Below are positions 35,077 to 43,921 of a DNA stretch of 64,000 nt, piece after piece; within the stretch, counting starts at the first letter, position 1; each line of letters opens with the position of its first letter. The position numbers and the translations under genes were made by a program. The stretch covers positions 62,001 through 126,000 of the forward strand of contig NZ_AQXU01000022.1 in assembly GCF_000376945.1 (NCBI RefSeq). Direction: 5' to 3'. Source of the stretch: Leeia oryzae DSM 17879 (GTDB lineage: Bacteria > Pseudomonadota > Gammaproteobacteria > Burkholderiales > Leeiaceae). A model generated the notes under the pieces. That model searched no databases and was not told the DNA's origin. It worked only from the letters and a program-made list of their open reading frames with translations.

Positions 35077-36048
35077 ATGTTTACCGAATCCAGACAGTTT
35101 GAAGATGCCCAGCAGCATGCCATCGCGGTACCCAGCTGGAAGCAGACTTACGACCAGATCACGGCCGGGCGCTTTCACAGTTCGCTGTCGCATGTCACTG
35201 TCGGGGACCTGAGCATTTTCAGAGAATTGCTGAATCAGCGGGTGGTGCAGTATGGCCAGGCACCGGCTCGCATGCTTAACTTCTGCATTCCGCTGAGCGT
35301 GCCGGGGGCGTGTTCGTTGCAGGGGCGCCCTGTTACGCTAAACTCGGTGTTGGTGCTGGGGGGAGGGGAGGAGTTCGTATTTCACTTACCGCCTAACGTC
35401 GATTCCATTCAGGTGTCTGTCCCTTATACGGATATCGAGATTCTGGCGCCAGAACTGGCCGAGCACCTGACCACCAGCCGTCAGCGCCATCCAGTCATAG
35501 AAGTACCCGATAACCGGATGGAGCCTGTTCGGTGCATGCTGACAGACGCCTTTGAGCAGGCGCAGGAAAACCCGGATCTGCTTGGCTTTGCGGGTACGCA
35601 AAAGCTGATTCGCCACCAGTTCATTTCCTTGCTGCTGGATTTGCTGAACGAGGTCACCACGGGCGCTCGCCACAATATCACCCATGCCACGCACAGCGAT
35701 ATCGTCAAACGCAGTCAGTCCATTGTGATGGCCAGCCCGGAGGAGCCCGTTACCGTGCTGGATCTCTGCCATACCCTGAGAGTCAGCCGCCGCACCCTGC
35801 AAAACAGTTTTCAGCTGATTACCAATACCACGCCAGTGGATTATCTGCGTTCCATCCGCCTAAACGGTGTACGGCGCATGCTGTCCAACCCCGCGACGGC
35901 AAACAACGCCGTACGCGAAGCGGCCGGGTACTGGGGGTTTTATCACTTGGGGCATTTTTCACGCGATTACAGTCGGCTGTTCAACGAGCTACCATCCGAA
36001 ACGCGCGCCAAAGGCCTGGCTGCGCAAGTCAACATCAAATTGTCCTGA
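35077..36048 (+). CDS. AraC-family regulator with AraC-binding-like N-terminus (FeaR-like)
   Basis: The 323-residue protein has an N-terminal domain of the PF14525 type (residues 1-190, as in FeaR, the activator of tynA and feaB) and a C-terminal AraC domain (VLDLCHTLRVSRRTLQNSFQLITNTTPVDYLRSIRLNGVRRML). Position divergent from the FeaB-like gene supports control of that operon in response to an aromatic amine or its aldehyde. Start 35077 follows CAGAGGATGCAC; ATG 35071 is possible. Confidence 0.85.
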   Translation: MFTESRQFEDAQQHAIAVPSWKQTYDQITAGRFHSSLSHVTVGDLSIFRELLNQRVVQYGQAPARMLNFCIPLSVPGACSLQGRPVTLNSVLVLGGGEEFVFHLPPNVDSIQVSVPYTDIEILAPELAEHLTTSRQRHPVIEVPDNRMEPVRCMLTDAFEQAQENPDLLGFAGTQKLIRHQFISLLLDLLNEVTTGARHNITHATHSDIVKRSQSIVMASPEEPVTVLDLCHTLRVSRRTLQNSFQLITNTTPVDYLRSIRLNGVRRMLSNPATANNAVREAAGYWGFYHLGHFSRDYSRLFNELPSETRAKGLAAQVNIKLS

Positions 36049-36183
36049 TTGCAAATATTCGGTGCTTACCGGTTGAAATGGTCTGATTAGATGAAGCCTG
36101 GCGCTGGGTCAGGCTGCATGATGAGAGGCCGGGAGCCCGGCAGGAATGGGTGTTGCAGAAGTAGTAGACGGTGCAAGCCGCGC

Positions 36184-36516
36184 TTAGCGGATGGACATGG
36201 CTTCGCGATAGTTGGTTTCATCAAATACCAGTACCGAATTGGTATCTGACTCAATGCCCACACAGTCTACCGTGACCTTGACGTAACGGCCCAATCGTCT
36301 CCAGATGGCAGATGCCAGCCGTTTGCCAAAAAGCCGCTCCGTTTCCAGTACCGACATCTCCATCTCTGCCGACGCTGTCAGGATAAAAGCACCTTGCCAT
36401 GGTTTCTGACTGAGCAGTTCTGGTCTGCGCCAGTACTGGTTAATGGCGTCAAGCGCGCGGTGACATTCAAGTTCACTCAGTGGCGCAAGGGTAATCGTAA
36501 TACGATAGCTTTTCAT
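36184..36516 (-). CDS. Hypothetical protein
   Basis: The 110-residue soluble protein (MKSYRITITLAPLSELECHRALDAINQYWRRPELL...) has coding-like composition and stands alone. No recognised family and only a weak ribosome site. Divergent from the sorbosone-dehydrogenase-like gene. Confidence 0.6.
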   Translation of the reverse strand: MKSYRITITLAPLSELECHRALDAINQYWRRPELLSQKPWQGAFILTASAEMEMSVLETERLFGKRLASAIWRRLGRYVKVTVDCVGIESDTNSVLVFDETNYREAMSIR

Positions 36517-36620
36517 AAATTCAGTCTAGCATGCACTTTCTGGTCATCACTGTTATCATGACATGTCATTTGAATAATGTAACGTTTTTGCAACGATTTT
36601 GACTTAAAGGCAACAACTCA

Positions 36621-37844
36621 ATGCGTACTTTGTCATCCCGACTCGCTTTTTTCGCCGGTCTGGCGCTGTCAGCCACCGTTGGCAACAGCTTTGCCGCAGG
36701 TTATCCAGTCAGTGGCCAGTGCGATGGTTACCCCAGAATCAATGTCTCGACCCCCCCTGGGTTTTGTGTGGGCGTGGTGGCAGACGGCTTTACCTTTCCG
36801 CGCGGCATTTTGCCATTAAGCAACGGAGACGCTTTATTAGTAGATATGGGCGGTTGGCAAAATAACAAAGGGTCCGTGTGGCGATTACATTTCCAGAATA
36901 GCACCGTACAGAAAACCCGTGTGCTGGACAAACTGGACCGGCCGCACGGCATCGTGATGGGCCCGGACAAAAACGTTTACGTGGGCGTGGTGGGCGGCGT
37001 CATCCGCTTCAAACCAGATCAGACGCCCGCCGTAGCAGAACACATGATTGGCGGTACGTCTGGCATGCCTGCGCTGCCAGCTACCGGCCGCCATCCACTG
37101 GTCAGTCTGTTGTTCGACAAAGACGGACAACTGCTGGTGAATACCGGTAGCGAATCCGACAATTGTGATGCGGCAGCAGGTCAAAGCGTCTGCAAGGAGG
37201 CCGAAGGTAAAGAGGCACGCGGACTGGTACGCCGCTACCGCTTTGACAAACCTGGCGGCAAATTTATCGACTGGCAGGTATTTAGCAGTGGCTTGCGCAA
37301 CTCGGTTGCCCTGGCCCTGCACGGGGAGAGCGGAACAATCTGGCAAGGAGAAAACAGCCGCGATGCCATTGGACGCAAACTTAACCTCCCCAATGATAAT
37401 GACCTACCGCACGACGAGATCAACCGCCTGGAAGCCGGGGCCAATTATGGCTGGCCTTACTGTTACGACAACAACCTCCCTAGTCCGGAGTTCCCCAAGG
37501 CAGACTGCAAGAAGACCAGAACCCCGGTCAAACTGCTGCCCGGCCATGCTGCGCCGCTGGGGATGGCGTTTTATACCGCCCAGAAGTTCCCCGCCAGCTG
37601 GCAAGGTAACTTGCTGGTCGGATTTCACGGCTACCGTGATAACGGCCACCGTCTGGTCGCCTTTGCTACCGACCAGAACGGTGCCCCAACCGGCAACTTT
37701 AAATCGTTGATTGAAGGCTGGGGTGCCAAAGGTGCTCAACCCATGGGGGCGCCAGTGGATGTGCGCGTGGCCGCAGACGGCAGCGTTCTGATCACGGAAG
37801 ACCGCAACGCAGACGTACTGCGACTGGTGTATATCGGGAAATAA
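36621..37844 (+). CDS. Sorbosone/glucose dehydrogenase-like beta-propeller, periplasmic
   Basis: The 407-residue product starts with a signal peptide (cleavage after NSFA near residue 25) and continues as a six-bladed GSDH-type propeller: GFTFPRGILPLSNGDALLVDMGG, DRPHGIVMGPDKNVYVGVVGGV, SSGLRNSVALALHGESGTIW, EINRLEAGANYGWPYCYD, PLGMAFYTAQKFPASWQGNLLVGFHG. Relatives are PQQ-dependent sugar (aldose or sorbosone) dehydrogenases, but PQQ ligands cannot be confirmed by eye. Several cysteines suggest disulfides. A 12-bp palindrome, ATGACATGTCAT at 36558-36569, lies upstream. Confidence 0.83.
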   Translation: MRTLSSRLAFFAGLALSATVGNSFAAGYPVSGQCDGYPRINVSTPPGFCVGVVADGFTFPRGILPLSNGDALLVDMGGWQNNKGSVWRLHFQNSTVQKTRVLDKLDRPHGIVMGPDKNVYVGVVGGVIRFKPDQTPAVAEHMIGGTSGMPALPATGRHPLVSLLFDKDGQLLVNTGSESDNCDAAAGQSVCKEAEGKEARGLVRRYRFDKPGGKFIDWQVFSSGLRNSVALALHGESGTIWQGENSRDAIGRKLNLPNDNDLPHDEINRLEAGANYGWPYCYDNNLPSPEFPKADCKKTRTPVKLLPGHAAPLGMAFYTAQKFPASWQGNLLVGFHGYRDNGHRLVAFATDQNGAPTGNFKSLIEGWGAKGAQPMGAPVDVRVAADGSVLITEDRNADVLRLVYIGK

Positions 37845-38006
37845 ACGGGGTAGCTGACAAAATTATGCGATCAGGATAAACACGTAGAACCCCGGTGAAC
37901 GTTTGACGTTATGACATGTTGCATGCCAGAATCATAACGAATATTCGGTCATTTATCCGGGTGTGGTGTGAGATCTGCATCATGCCGCTGAAAGAAGGGG
38001 TTCGTA

Positions 38007-38843
38007 TTGGCACTGGCTTATCGCACTGCAATTCGGCAGATTGTAGGCAGTATGTTTGTGTTCTGCTGTCTGGTGCCGGCTTCCCATGCCAGCAAGCCCC
38101 GGATCTCTTTTTACACGGAAGAATATCCGCCGCTCAATTTCAGCCGCCAAGGCACACCGGACGGGTTAGTGGTGGACGTAGTGAATGTATTATCCAGAAA
38201 AACCGGGACCAATATTTCCGTAACACTGGTGCCCTGGGCCAGGGGCTACAGACTGGCGCAGTTGAAGCCGAATACCGGCCTCTTTGCCACCACCCGCACC
38301 CTGGAACGGGAGCGGCTGTTTCAGTGGGTTGGGCCATTAACCACCACCGTGACCAGCTTTTATGCCTTGAGCCGCAATGAGAACTACCGGCACCTGACAA
38401 TGGCGGATGCCAAAAGAATGGACAATATTGGTGTACCACTGGACTGGGCGTCTTATCAGGTGCTGGAGAAGGTAGGTTTTGACAACCTGGCCGCAGTGTC
38501 CGATCCGCAAGTCATGCTGAAACTGCTGAGAAGCGGGCGAGTACCCTTGATTGTGGCTGACCAGCAGAACATGCCGGCCCTGCTGAAAGCCGAGAACATG
38601 ACAAGCGATCAGGTGACGGCAGTGTTGCCGTTTATCCGTAACAGCACCTACATCGCCTTTTCGCTGCAAACATCGCCAACGTTGGTCAAAAGCTGGCAAA
38701 AGGCACTAAACCAGATGAAGCACGAAGGTACCTATCAGGTCATGTTCAAAAAGTGGCTACCGGACGACACACCACCAGATCTGGTTGCGTTGCCGGACAT
38801 TTCACCCGAACCCCTGGCGGAAGCTAAAAACCGTCAGCATTAA
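38007..38843 (+). CDS. Periplasmic amino-acid-binding-protein-like (SBP_bac_3)
   Basis: The 278-residue product has a signal peptide ending SHA and a family 3 binding fold: ISFYTEEYPPLNFSRQGTPDGLVVDVVNVLSRKTG, VTLVPWARGYRLAQLKPNTGLFATTRTLERERLFQWVGP, SFYALSRN. No transporter genes are adjacent. It starts at a TTG (38007) preceded by AAGAAGGGG; the next ATG (38052) would cut into the signal peptide, so the TTG start is preferred. Confidence 0.83.
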   Translation: MALAYRTAIRQIVGSMFVFCCLVPASHASKPRISFYTEEYPPLNFSRQGTPDGLVVDVVNVLSRKTGTNISVTLVPWARGYRLAQLKPNTGLFATTRTLERERLFQWVGPLTTTVTSFYALSRNENYRHLTMADAKRMDNIGVPLDWASYQVLEKVGFDNLAAVSDPQVMLKLLRSGRVPLIVADQQNMPALLKAENMTSDQVTAVLPFIRNSTYIAFSLQTSPTLVKSWQKALNQMKHEGTYQVMFKKWLPDDTPPDLVALPDISPEPLAEAKNRQH

Positions 38844-38881
38844 GCATACTGGCGGTTGATTCTGCCAAGCGGACTACACCA

Positions 38882-39079
38882 TCAGCGCATGCGGTTCCAG
38901 GAAGCGATGGCGTCTTTTTTGTTGGCTTCCGGACGGCTAATGGCGGTGCAATTGCCGTCTTTTCCATATTTGGCGCATTGTACCCAGACACGGTTAGAGC
39001 CTGCCTTGCGGAGTTCTCCGGGCTGGCCGCATTTGGGGCATGGCTTGATATCGGGCAGGGTGGCGGGTGTCGAGGTCAT
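38882..39079 (-). CDS. Lar-like zinc-ribbon protein
   Basis: The 65-residue protein has CPKCGQPGELR, a central VQCAKYGKDGNC and an ending EANKKDAIASWNRMR. The CPxC and carboxy-terminal AI-x-x-WN-R pattern fits the Lar restriction-alleviation family, best known from Rac prophage and phages, where Lar modulates type I restriction. No phage genes surround it, so function here is open. Confidence 0.65.
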   Translation of the reverse strand: MTSTPATLPDIKPCPKCGQPGELRKAGSNRVWVQCAKYGKDGNCTAISRPEANKKDAIASWNRMR

Positions 39080-39266
39080 CTTGATCCAGAGTGGGCAACT
39101 ATCAGGTCTTCATTATAACCATGATGCACCCCATCTGCAGACAGCTACCCTTAAATTGGCCGGTCTGAATGCATTATTCCTGCATAATTCCCCCGAATAA
39201 CCCCAAGAATCGCTACAATATGCGTCTTATTGTTGCCGAAAGGGTCTGAGCTTTTACGCTCTTGAT

Positions 39267-40586
39267 ATGGGTAGTCATATATTACTGGTGTTGTTGGCGT
39301 TGTTTCTGGTCGCACTCAATGGCTTTTTTGTGGCCGCCGAGTTTGGATTGGTCAAATTAAGGGCAACACGGGTAAAGGCGATTGCCAAAACACAAGGGTT
39401 ACGAGGCCGGATTCTGGCAAAAGTCCATGGGCAGATGGATGCGTACCTGTCTGCCTGCCAGCTGGGGATTACCCTGGCGTCGCTCGGGCTCGGTTGGGTA
39501 GGTGAACCGGCCTTTGCCGAGCTCTTGACCCCGGTACTGAACCTGGCCGGTATCTTTTCCGAAGAGCTGGTTCACGGCATTTCTTTCTTCTTTGCGTTCT
39601 TTACCATTTCGTTCCTGCACATTGTGGTGGGGGAACTGGCGCCAAAGTCCATGGCGATCCGCGTGCCGGAGTCGGTGGCGCTATGGTCTGCCGTGCCGCT
39701 GTACGGGTTTTACCATGGCATGTATCCGGCGATCTGGGTACTGAACAACAGTGCCAACGCTGTATTGCGACTGGTGGGGCTGGGGAGCGGCCACGGACAT
39801 GAAGCCCATTATTCGGCCGATGAACTGAAGCTGATTGTCCGCAGCGGCAAAGATACCAGCAACTTTACCAAGGCGGAGTGGAATATCCTGGCGCATACGC
39901 TGGATTTTGGCGAGCTGGAGGTCTCTGACCTGATGCGTCCGTTTAGCGAGGTGGTTGCGCTCAGCGCAGACAAAACGCTGGCAGAAAACCTGGACATCAT
40001 TGCTCAGCACCGTTTCAGCCGTTATCCGTATCTGGACAAGGACGGTCACATCAAGGGGGTTATCCACCTCAAGCATCTGTTCTTGGCACTGCAAGGCAAA
40101 CCGGAAGCACTGGACCTGGCCAAGCTGATGCGGCCGGTCGTGTATGTAGCGCCGGATATCCAGGCGATGGAGCTGTTTCGCCGCTTCAAGCTGGGCGGCC
40201 CGCATTTTGCCGTTGTTGCTTACCAGCCGGAAGACCCGCTAGGGTTCGTGACACTGGATAACCTGCTGGGCGCACTGGTAGGCGAGATCCGGGACGAGTT
40301 CCGCCAGCACTACAATGACTGGACCTTGCTGGATGACGGTACCCTGATCGGCAAGGGGAGCTTACCCATTTTCACGCTGGAGCGAGCGCTCGGTGTGGAT
40401 GTGGATCAGGATGATGCAGATTCCGTCGGCGGCCTGATCATGTGGAAGCTGGGTGAAATCCCCAAAGAAGGCGACAAGATCAGCTTCGAGCAGTTTGATG
40501 TGGTGATCAAGAAAATGAGTGGCCCGCGCATCATTCTGGTTCGGGTGTACCCGCGCGTAGATGTCTCCGCTGTACATTCTCATTAG
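39267..40586 (+). CDS. Haemolysin/CorC-type CNNM transporter-like protein (DUF21-CBS-CorC_HlyC)
   Basis: The 439-residue protein has an N-terminal DUF21 membrane domain (helices to about 155; LNGFFVAAEFGLVKLRATRV, LHIVVGELAPKSMAIR), a CBS pair (about 205-340; VSDLMRPFSEVVALSADKTLAENLDII, HRFSRYPYLDKDGHIKGVIHLKHLF) and a C-terminal transporter-associated domain (LPIFTLERALGVDV...). Homologues are implicated in magnesium or cobalt efflux and stress tolerance. The final codon and stop lie at the left edge of the MITE-like element at 40585, so the original C-terminus may have been changed. Confidence 0.9.
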   Translation: MGSHILLVLLALFLVALNGFFVAAEFGLVKLRATRVKAIAKTQGLRGRILAKVHGQMDAYLSACQLGITLASLGLGWVGEPAFAELLTPVLNLAGIFSEELVHGISFFFAFFTISFLHIVVGELAPKSMAIRVPESVALWSAVPLYGFYHGMYPAIWVLNNSANAVLRLVGLGSGHGHEAHYSADELKLIVRSGKDTSNFTKAEWNILAHTLDFGELEVSDLMRPFSEVVALSADKTLAENLDIIAQHRFSRYPYLDKDGHIKGVIHLKHLFLALQGKPEALDLAKLMRPVVYVAPDIQAMELFRRFKLGGPHFAVVAYQPEDPLGFVTLDNLLGALVGEIRDEFRQHYNDWTLLDDGTLIGKGSLPIFTLERALGVDVDQDDADSVGGLIMWKLGEIPKEGDKISFEQFDVVIKKMSGPRIILVRVYPRVDVSAVHSH

Positions 40587-40776
40587 GGCCTGTTCACACT
40601 GTTTTCTCGAGATGCAGCGCAGACCTTTTTGACCGCAACCCGTAGGGAACCGGGTAAAACAACACCTCTCGTAGTTGCGCTCCTCACCCAGGCGCCCAGT
40701 CTGGGCTTCGTCACCCACCTGGATTGCCGTTGTTTTCACCCGGTTCACACTCGAAAAAATAATGTGAACTGGCCCT
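40585..40776. mobile_element. MITE-like palindromic element, 192 bp
   Basis: Terminal inverted repeats of 14 bp, AGGGCCTGTTCACA and TGTGAACTGGCCCT, differ by one base and are flanked by a CATT duplication (40581-40584 and 40777-40780). Inside, 40647-40663 and 40729-40746 (GAACCGGGTAAAACAAC type) form a second long inverted repeat, and a GCCCAGTCTGGGC hairpin lies between. There is no ORF of its own. The left end coincides with the stop codon of the CorC-type gene. Other copies in the genome would confirm mobility. Confidence 0.6.
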
Positions 40777-40902
40777 CATTTGGTTCAAAATATCTGTAGG
40801 GCTTGTTCTGGTTTTTCAAATGGCTGGCAGATCTGGGTGTGCTAGCATCATCTGATGACCTGCTGCATGCGCAGAGAAGCCCCATCACAAGGAATCCGGA
40901 TC

Positions 40903-41700
40903 ATGAGCAAACTGCCTACCTATTTTATCTCTCACGGCGGCGGCCCTTGGCCGTACATGCCGGATTTCCGCGCGAAAATGCGCATTCTGGAAGAGTCGCT
41001 GGTCGACATGACCCGGCAACTGGGGCATAAGCCCAAAGCCGTGCTGATGATTTCTGGTCATTGGGAAGAATCTGTCTATACCGTGATGTCCAGCCCCAGA
41101 CCCCCCATGGTGTATGACTACTATGGTTTTCCGCCGCATACCTATGAGGTCAAGTATCAGGCGCCGGGTGATCCGGTGCTGGCAGAGCGCGTGCGGCAGC
41201 TGATTACGGATGCCGGTTTGCCCGCTGCGCTGGACCCTGAGCGTGGTTTTGACCATGGTACTTTTGCCCCTTTGGTGGTGATGTATCCGGATGCGGATGT
41301 GCCGGTGGTGCAATTATCCATGCGCAGCCACTACGATCCGATGGAGCATGTGAAGCTGGGCAGGGCGCTGGCGCCATTGCGCGATGAAGATGTGCTGATC
41401 ATTGGTAGCGGACTTAGCTACCACAACCTGCGGATGTTTGGCCCGCAAGGAAAAGAAGCGTCAGAATTGTTTGATCACTGGCTGGCGGATGCCATGGCGT
41501 TGACGTCTACAGAGCAGCGGACTGCGATGGTCTGTGACTGGGCCAAAGCGCCGGCCGCACGAATTGCACATCCGAGAGAAGACCACCTGATTCCGTTGAT
41601 GGTGGCGCTGGGCGCAGCAGAGGCAGAACCCGCCACGCAGGTGTACCACGAAGAAAATATCTTTGGCGGCATTACGGCGTCCAGTTATCGCTTTGGCTAA
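40903..41700 (+). CDS. DODA-type extradiol dioxygenase (class III, YgiD-like)
   Basis: The 265-residue protein of the LigB superfamily shows TYFISHGGGPWPYM (first His ligand), MISGHWEE (second His), RGFDHGTFAPL and IGSGLSYHNLR motifs of 4,5-DOPA dioxygenases. Members open catechol rings at the extradiol position, but the in vivo substrate of YgiD-type enzymes is uncertain. Start 40903 has AAGGAATCCGG upstream. It is single and convergent with the LacI gene. Confidence 0.88.
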   Translation: MSKLPTYFISHGGGPWPYMPDFRAKMRILEESLVDMTRQLGHKPKAVLMISGHWEESVYTVMSSPRPPMVYDYYGFPPHTYEVKYQAPGDPVLAERVRQLITDAGLPAALDPERGFDHGTFAPLVVMYPDADVPVVQLSMRSHYDPMEHVKLGRALAPLRDEDVLIIGSGLSYHNLRMFGPQGKEASELFDHWLADAMALTSTEQRTAMVCDWAKAPAARIAHPREDHLIPLMVALGAAEAEPATQVYHEENIFGGITASSYRFG

Positions 41701-41750
41701 TGTTTGCCGTGCTGGTTGTCGGGCTAAGCCCTGGCCGGTTTGTATTACGG

Positions 41751-42815
41751 TTAGCGAGTTAGCATGCCGCCGCTGGATTCCCGTACCATCAGTTTGGGCT
41801 GCGAGAAGTAATGATTATGCGTCGCAGGGTGGTCCCGCAACTGGTTGAGCAGCATTCTGGAGGCGATTTCGCCTTGCTGCTCCGGGTTGATGGCTAACGT
41901 GGTCAGCGGTGGATTGGTATGTTTGGCCGTGGCGATATCATCAAACCCGATCACGGCCATGTCTTTGCCGGCGCGTAAACCGCGATAATCCAGCTCGTTG
42001 AGCACCCCCATTGCCACCAGGTCGTTATAACAGACTACGGCGGTTGGCCCGTTTTCCATGTCCAGCAGGATTTTTGCACCGTCCTGCCCGCCTTGCATCG
42101 AGACGGGGGAGTCCACTACCCAGGCCGGGTTCAAGGAAATACCTGCCTGTTTCAAGGCTTCTTCGTAGCCCGACTGACGTTGCAGGCCAACCAGACTATT
42201 CTGGCTGCGGCCAATGAATCCGATGCGAGTGTGTCCCAGTCTTAGCAGATGTTCCGTCGCCATACGTGTACCATCTACGTTGGCAGCACCTACATAATCG
42301 TAATTCAGATCTCCCAGCTGCCGGACCATGATCACAAACGGCAGATGCATTTCCCGCAGCCGGTCTATTGTTTCTACCGAGGTTCCAAACGCAGGACACA
42401 TCAAAATGCCGGCGGCGTTTTGCTCCCGGAACGATGCAATGACCTTTTCTTGCACCTGCGCGCTTTCAGCCGTATGGGCCATCAGGGTAATGTAACCAGA
42501 CTGCAGCAGCACCCGTTCAATGCCGATCAGTAATTCGACAAAGAAGGGGTTGGTCAGGTCGTTAACGATAACCCCCACCACATTACTGCTTTTTTGCCGC
42601 AGATTAGCCGCCATGCGGTTGTAAACGTAGCCCAGTTTTTCTGCCGCTTTCCAGACTTTGGCAGCGGTTTCCGGCTTGATCAACGGGCTTTTTTTCAGTA
42701 CCAGGGACACGGTCGATTTGGAGACGCCGGCTTCTGCGGCGATGTCATGAATCGTGATAGCGCTACCAGGGGCTTTGGACAGGGACATTGTCGGATATAA
42801 AAAAGTTGTTGACAT
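41751..42815 (-). CDS. LacI-family repressor of the catabolic island
   Basis: The 354-residue protein has a LacI helix-turn-helix (ITIHDIAAEAGVSKSTVSLVLKKSPLIKPETAAKVWKAAEKLGYVYN) and a sugar-binding-type effector domain (VVGVIVNDLTNPFFVELLIGIERVL, GFDDIATAKHTNPPLTTLAINPEQQG). It is divergent from the island's first gene and the intergenic region contains the consensus operator. It most likely represses the island and is released by a pathway intermediate. The start may instead be ATG 42788 (nine residues shorter); ribosome sites do not decide. Confidence 0.9.
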   Translation of the reverse strand: MSTTFLYPTMSLSKAPGSAITIHDIAAEAGVSKSTVSLVLKKSPLIKPETAAKVWKAAEKLGYVYNRMAANLRQKSSNVVGVIVNDLTNPFFVELLIGIERVLLQSGYITLMAHTAESAQVQEKVIASFREQNAAGILMCPAFGTSVETIDRLREMHLPFVIMVRQLGDLNYDYVGAANVDGTRMATEHLLRLGHTRIGFIGRSQNSLVGLQRQSGYEEALKQAGISLNPAWVVDSPVSMQGGQDGAKILLDMENGPTAVVCYNDLVAMGVLNELDYRGLRAGKDMAVIGFDDIATAKHTNPPLTTLAINPEQQGEIASRMLLNQLRDHPATHNHYFSQPKLMVRESSGGMLTR

Positions 42816-42854
42816 TCGAATCTTACCATAATAATATTTTTGGAACGTTCCAAA
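42809..42854 (+). promoter_or_regulatory. Island promoter with LacI operator O1
   Basis: TTGACA (42809-42814) and TAATAT (42832-42837) are spaced by 17 bases. The perfect 16-bp palindrome TTTGGAACGTTCCAAA (42839-42854) follows directly and covers the predicted start of transcription, the classical position for repression. Its CG centre is typical for LacI-family sites. Near-copies lie at 45284, 48013 and 58025. Confidence 0.85.
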
Positions 42855-42887
42855 TAATGATTAAAACGATCTAAAGAGGTAGTACAC

Positions 42888-43892
42888 ATGAATCCGATCC
42901 GCTGGGCACTTGTGGGTGCCAGTACCATTGCCCGTGAATGGATGTGCCATGCCATCACGGCCGAAGGCGCCGGCCAGATACTGGCTGTCGTGAGCCAAAG
43001 CCAGGACAGGGCCGACAAGTTTGCGGCCGAGTTCAATATTCCCCAAGCCAGCAGCGCTTTGGACGATGTGCTGACTAACGCGGATATTGATGCTGTTTAT
43101 ATCAGTACCACCAACGGTCACCATTTTGCCCAGGCCATTGCGGCCATGAAGGCGGGCAAGCATGTCCTGTGCGAAAAACCATTGGCCCTGACGCTGGACG
43201 AAGCCCGTGAAATGGTGGCGGTTAGCCAGCAGGCGGGTGTGGTCATGGCCACTAACCATCATCTGAGAAACGCAGCAACCCATCGCAAGATGCGTGAACT
43301 GGTGCAGACCGGAGCCATTGGCAAACCTTTGTTTGCACGTGTGTCCCATGCTGTCTATCTGCCTGAGCATTTGCAGGGCTGGCGCCTGAACCGTCCGGAA
43401 GAGGGCGGCGGGGTGATTCTGGATATTACCGTGCATGATGTGGATACCCTGCGTTTTATCTTTGGCGCAAATCCCTTGTCTACTGTCGGGATTGGCCGTA
43501 ACAGCCAGATGGCCATCCAGGACCTGGAAGATGGCGTCATGGCCGTGATTGAATTTGAAAACGGCGTGCTGGCACAGGTGCACGATGCCTTTACCACCCG
43601 GTTTGCAGAGACGGGCATCGAGATACATGGCACGGCTGGTTCGATTTTTGCCAAAAATGTCATGACCCAGAAAGCCGTAGGGACGGTTGAGCTGAAAACC
43701 GAAGCAGGTTTGTCTGCCGTGGCTGTGGAACATGAAAACCTGTATGTGCGTTCTGTACGCTGCTTCCACGAGGCTGTGCGCGGGCTGGGCCTGCCTGCTG
43801 CCACCGGCGAGGATGGCGTCTGGTCGCTGGCGACGGCGCTGGCTGTGCAGGAAGCCTGCCGCACGTATCGTCGGGTATATGTTGCAATTTAA
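42888..43892 (+). CDS. Gfo/Idh/MocA-family oxidoreductase
   Basis: The 334-residue protein has a Rossmann N-terminus (IRWALVGASTIAREWMCHAI) and the family motifs VYISTTNGHHFAQAIAAMKAGKHVLCEKPLALTLDEA and EGGGVILDITVHDVDTLRFIFG (the DxxxH region that binds substrate hydroxyls). Such enzymes oxidise sugars, inositols or sugar alcohols with NAD(P). First gene of the island, 34 bases downstream of operator O1. Predicted to act on the imported substrate or on a keto intermediate. Confidence 0.9.
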   Translation: MNPIRWALVGASTIAREWMCHAITAEGAGQILAVVSQSQDRADKFAAEFNIPQASSALDDVLTNADIDAVYISTTNGHHFAQAIAAMKAGKHVLCEKPLALTLDEAREMVAVSQQAGVVMATNHHLRNAATHRKMRELVQTGAIGKPLFARVSHAVYLPEHLQGWRLNRPEEGGGVILDITVHDVDTLRFIFGANPLSTVGIGRNSQMAIQDLEDGVMAVIEFENGVLAQVHDAFTTRFAETGIEIHGTAGSIFAKNVMTQKAVGTVELKTEAGLSAVAVEHENLYVRSVRCFHEAVRGLGLPAATGEDGVWSLATALAVQEACRTYRRVYVAI

Positions 43893-43921
43893 GTTAGCAA
43901 GTTTGTGAGATGGGTGACCAA

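Noticed and set aside
36558-36569. ATGACATGTCAT palindrome as an operator
   Set aside because: Only 12 bp, single convincing copy, no adjacent regulator gene and no clear promoter; kept only as a note.
40362-40748. Minus-strand ORF of 128 codons across the MITE-like element
   Set aside because: It spans the end of the CorC-type gene in antisense and the repeat structure; no coding features.
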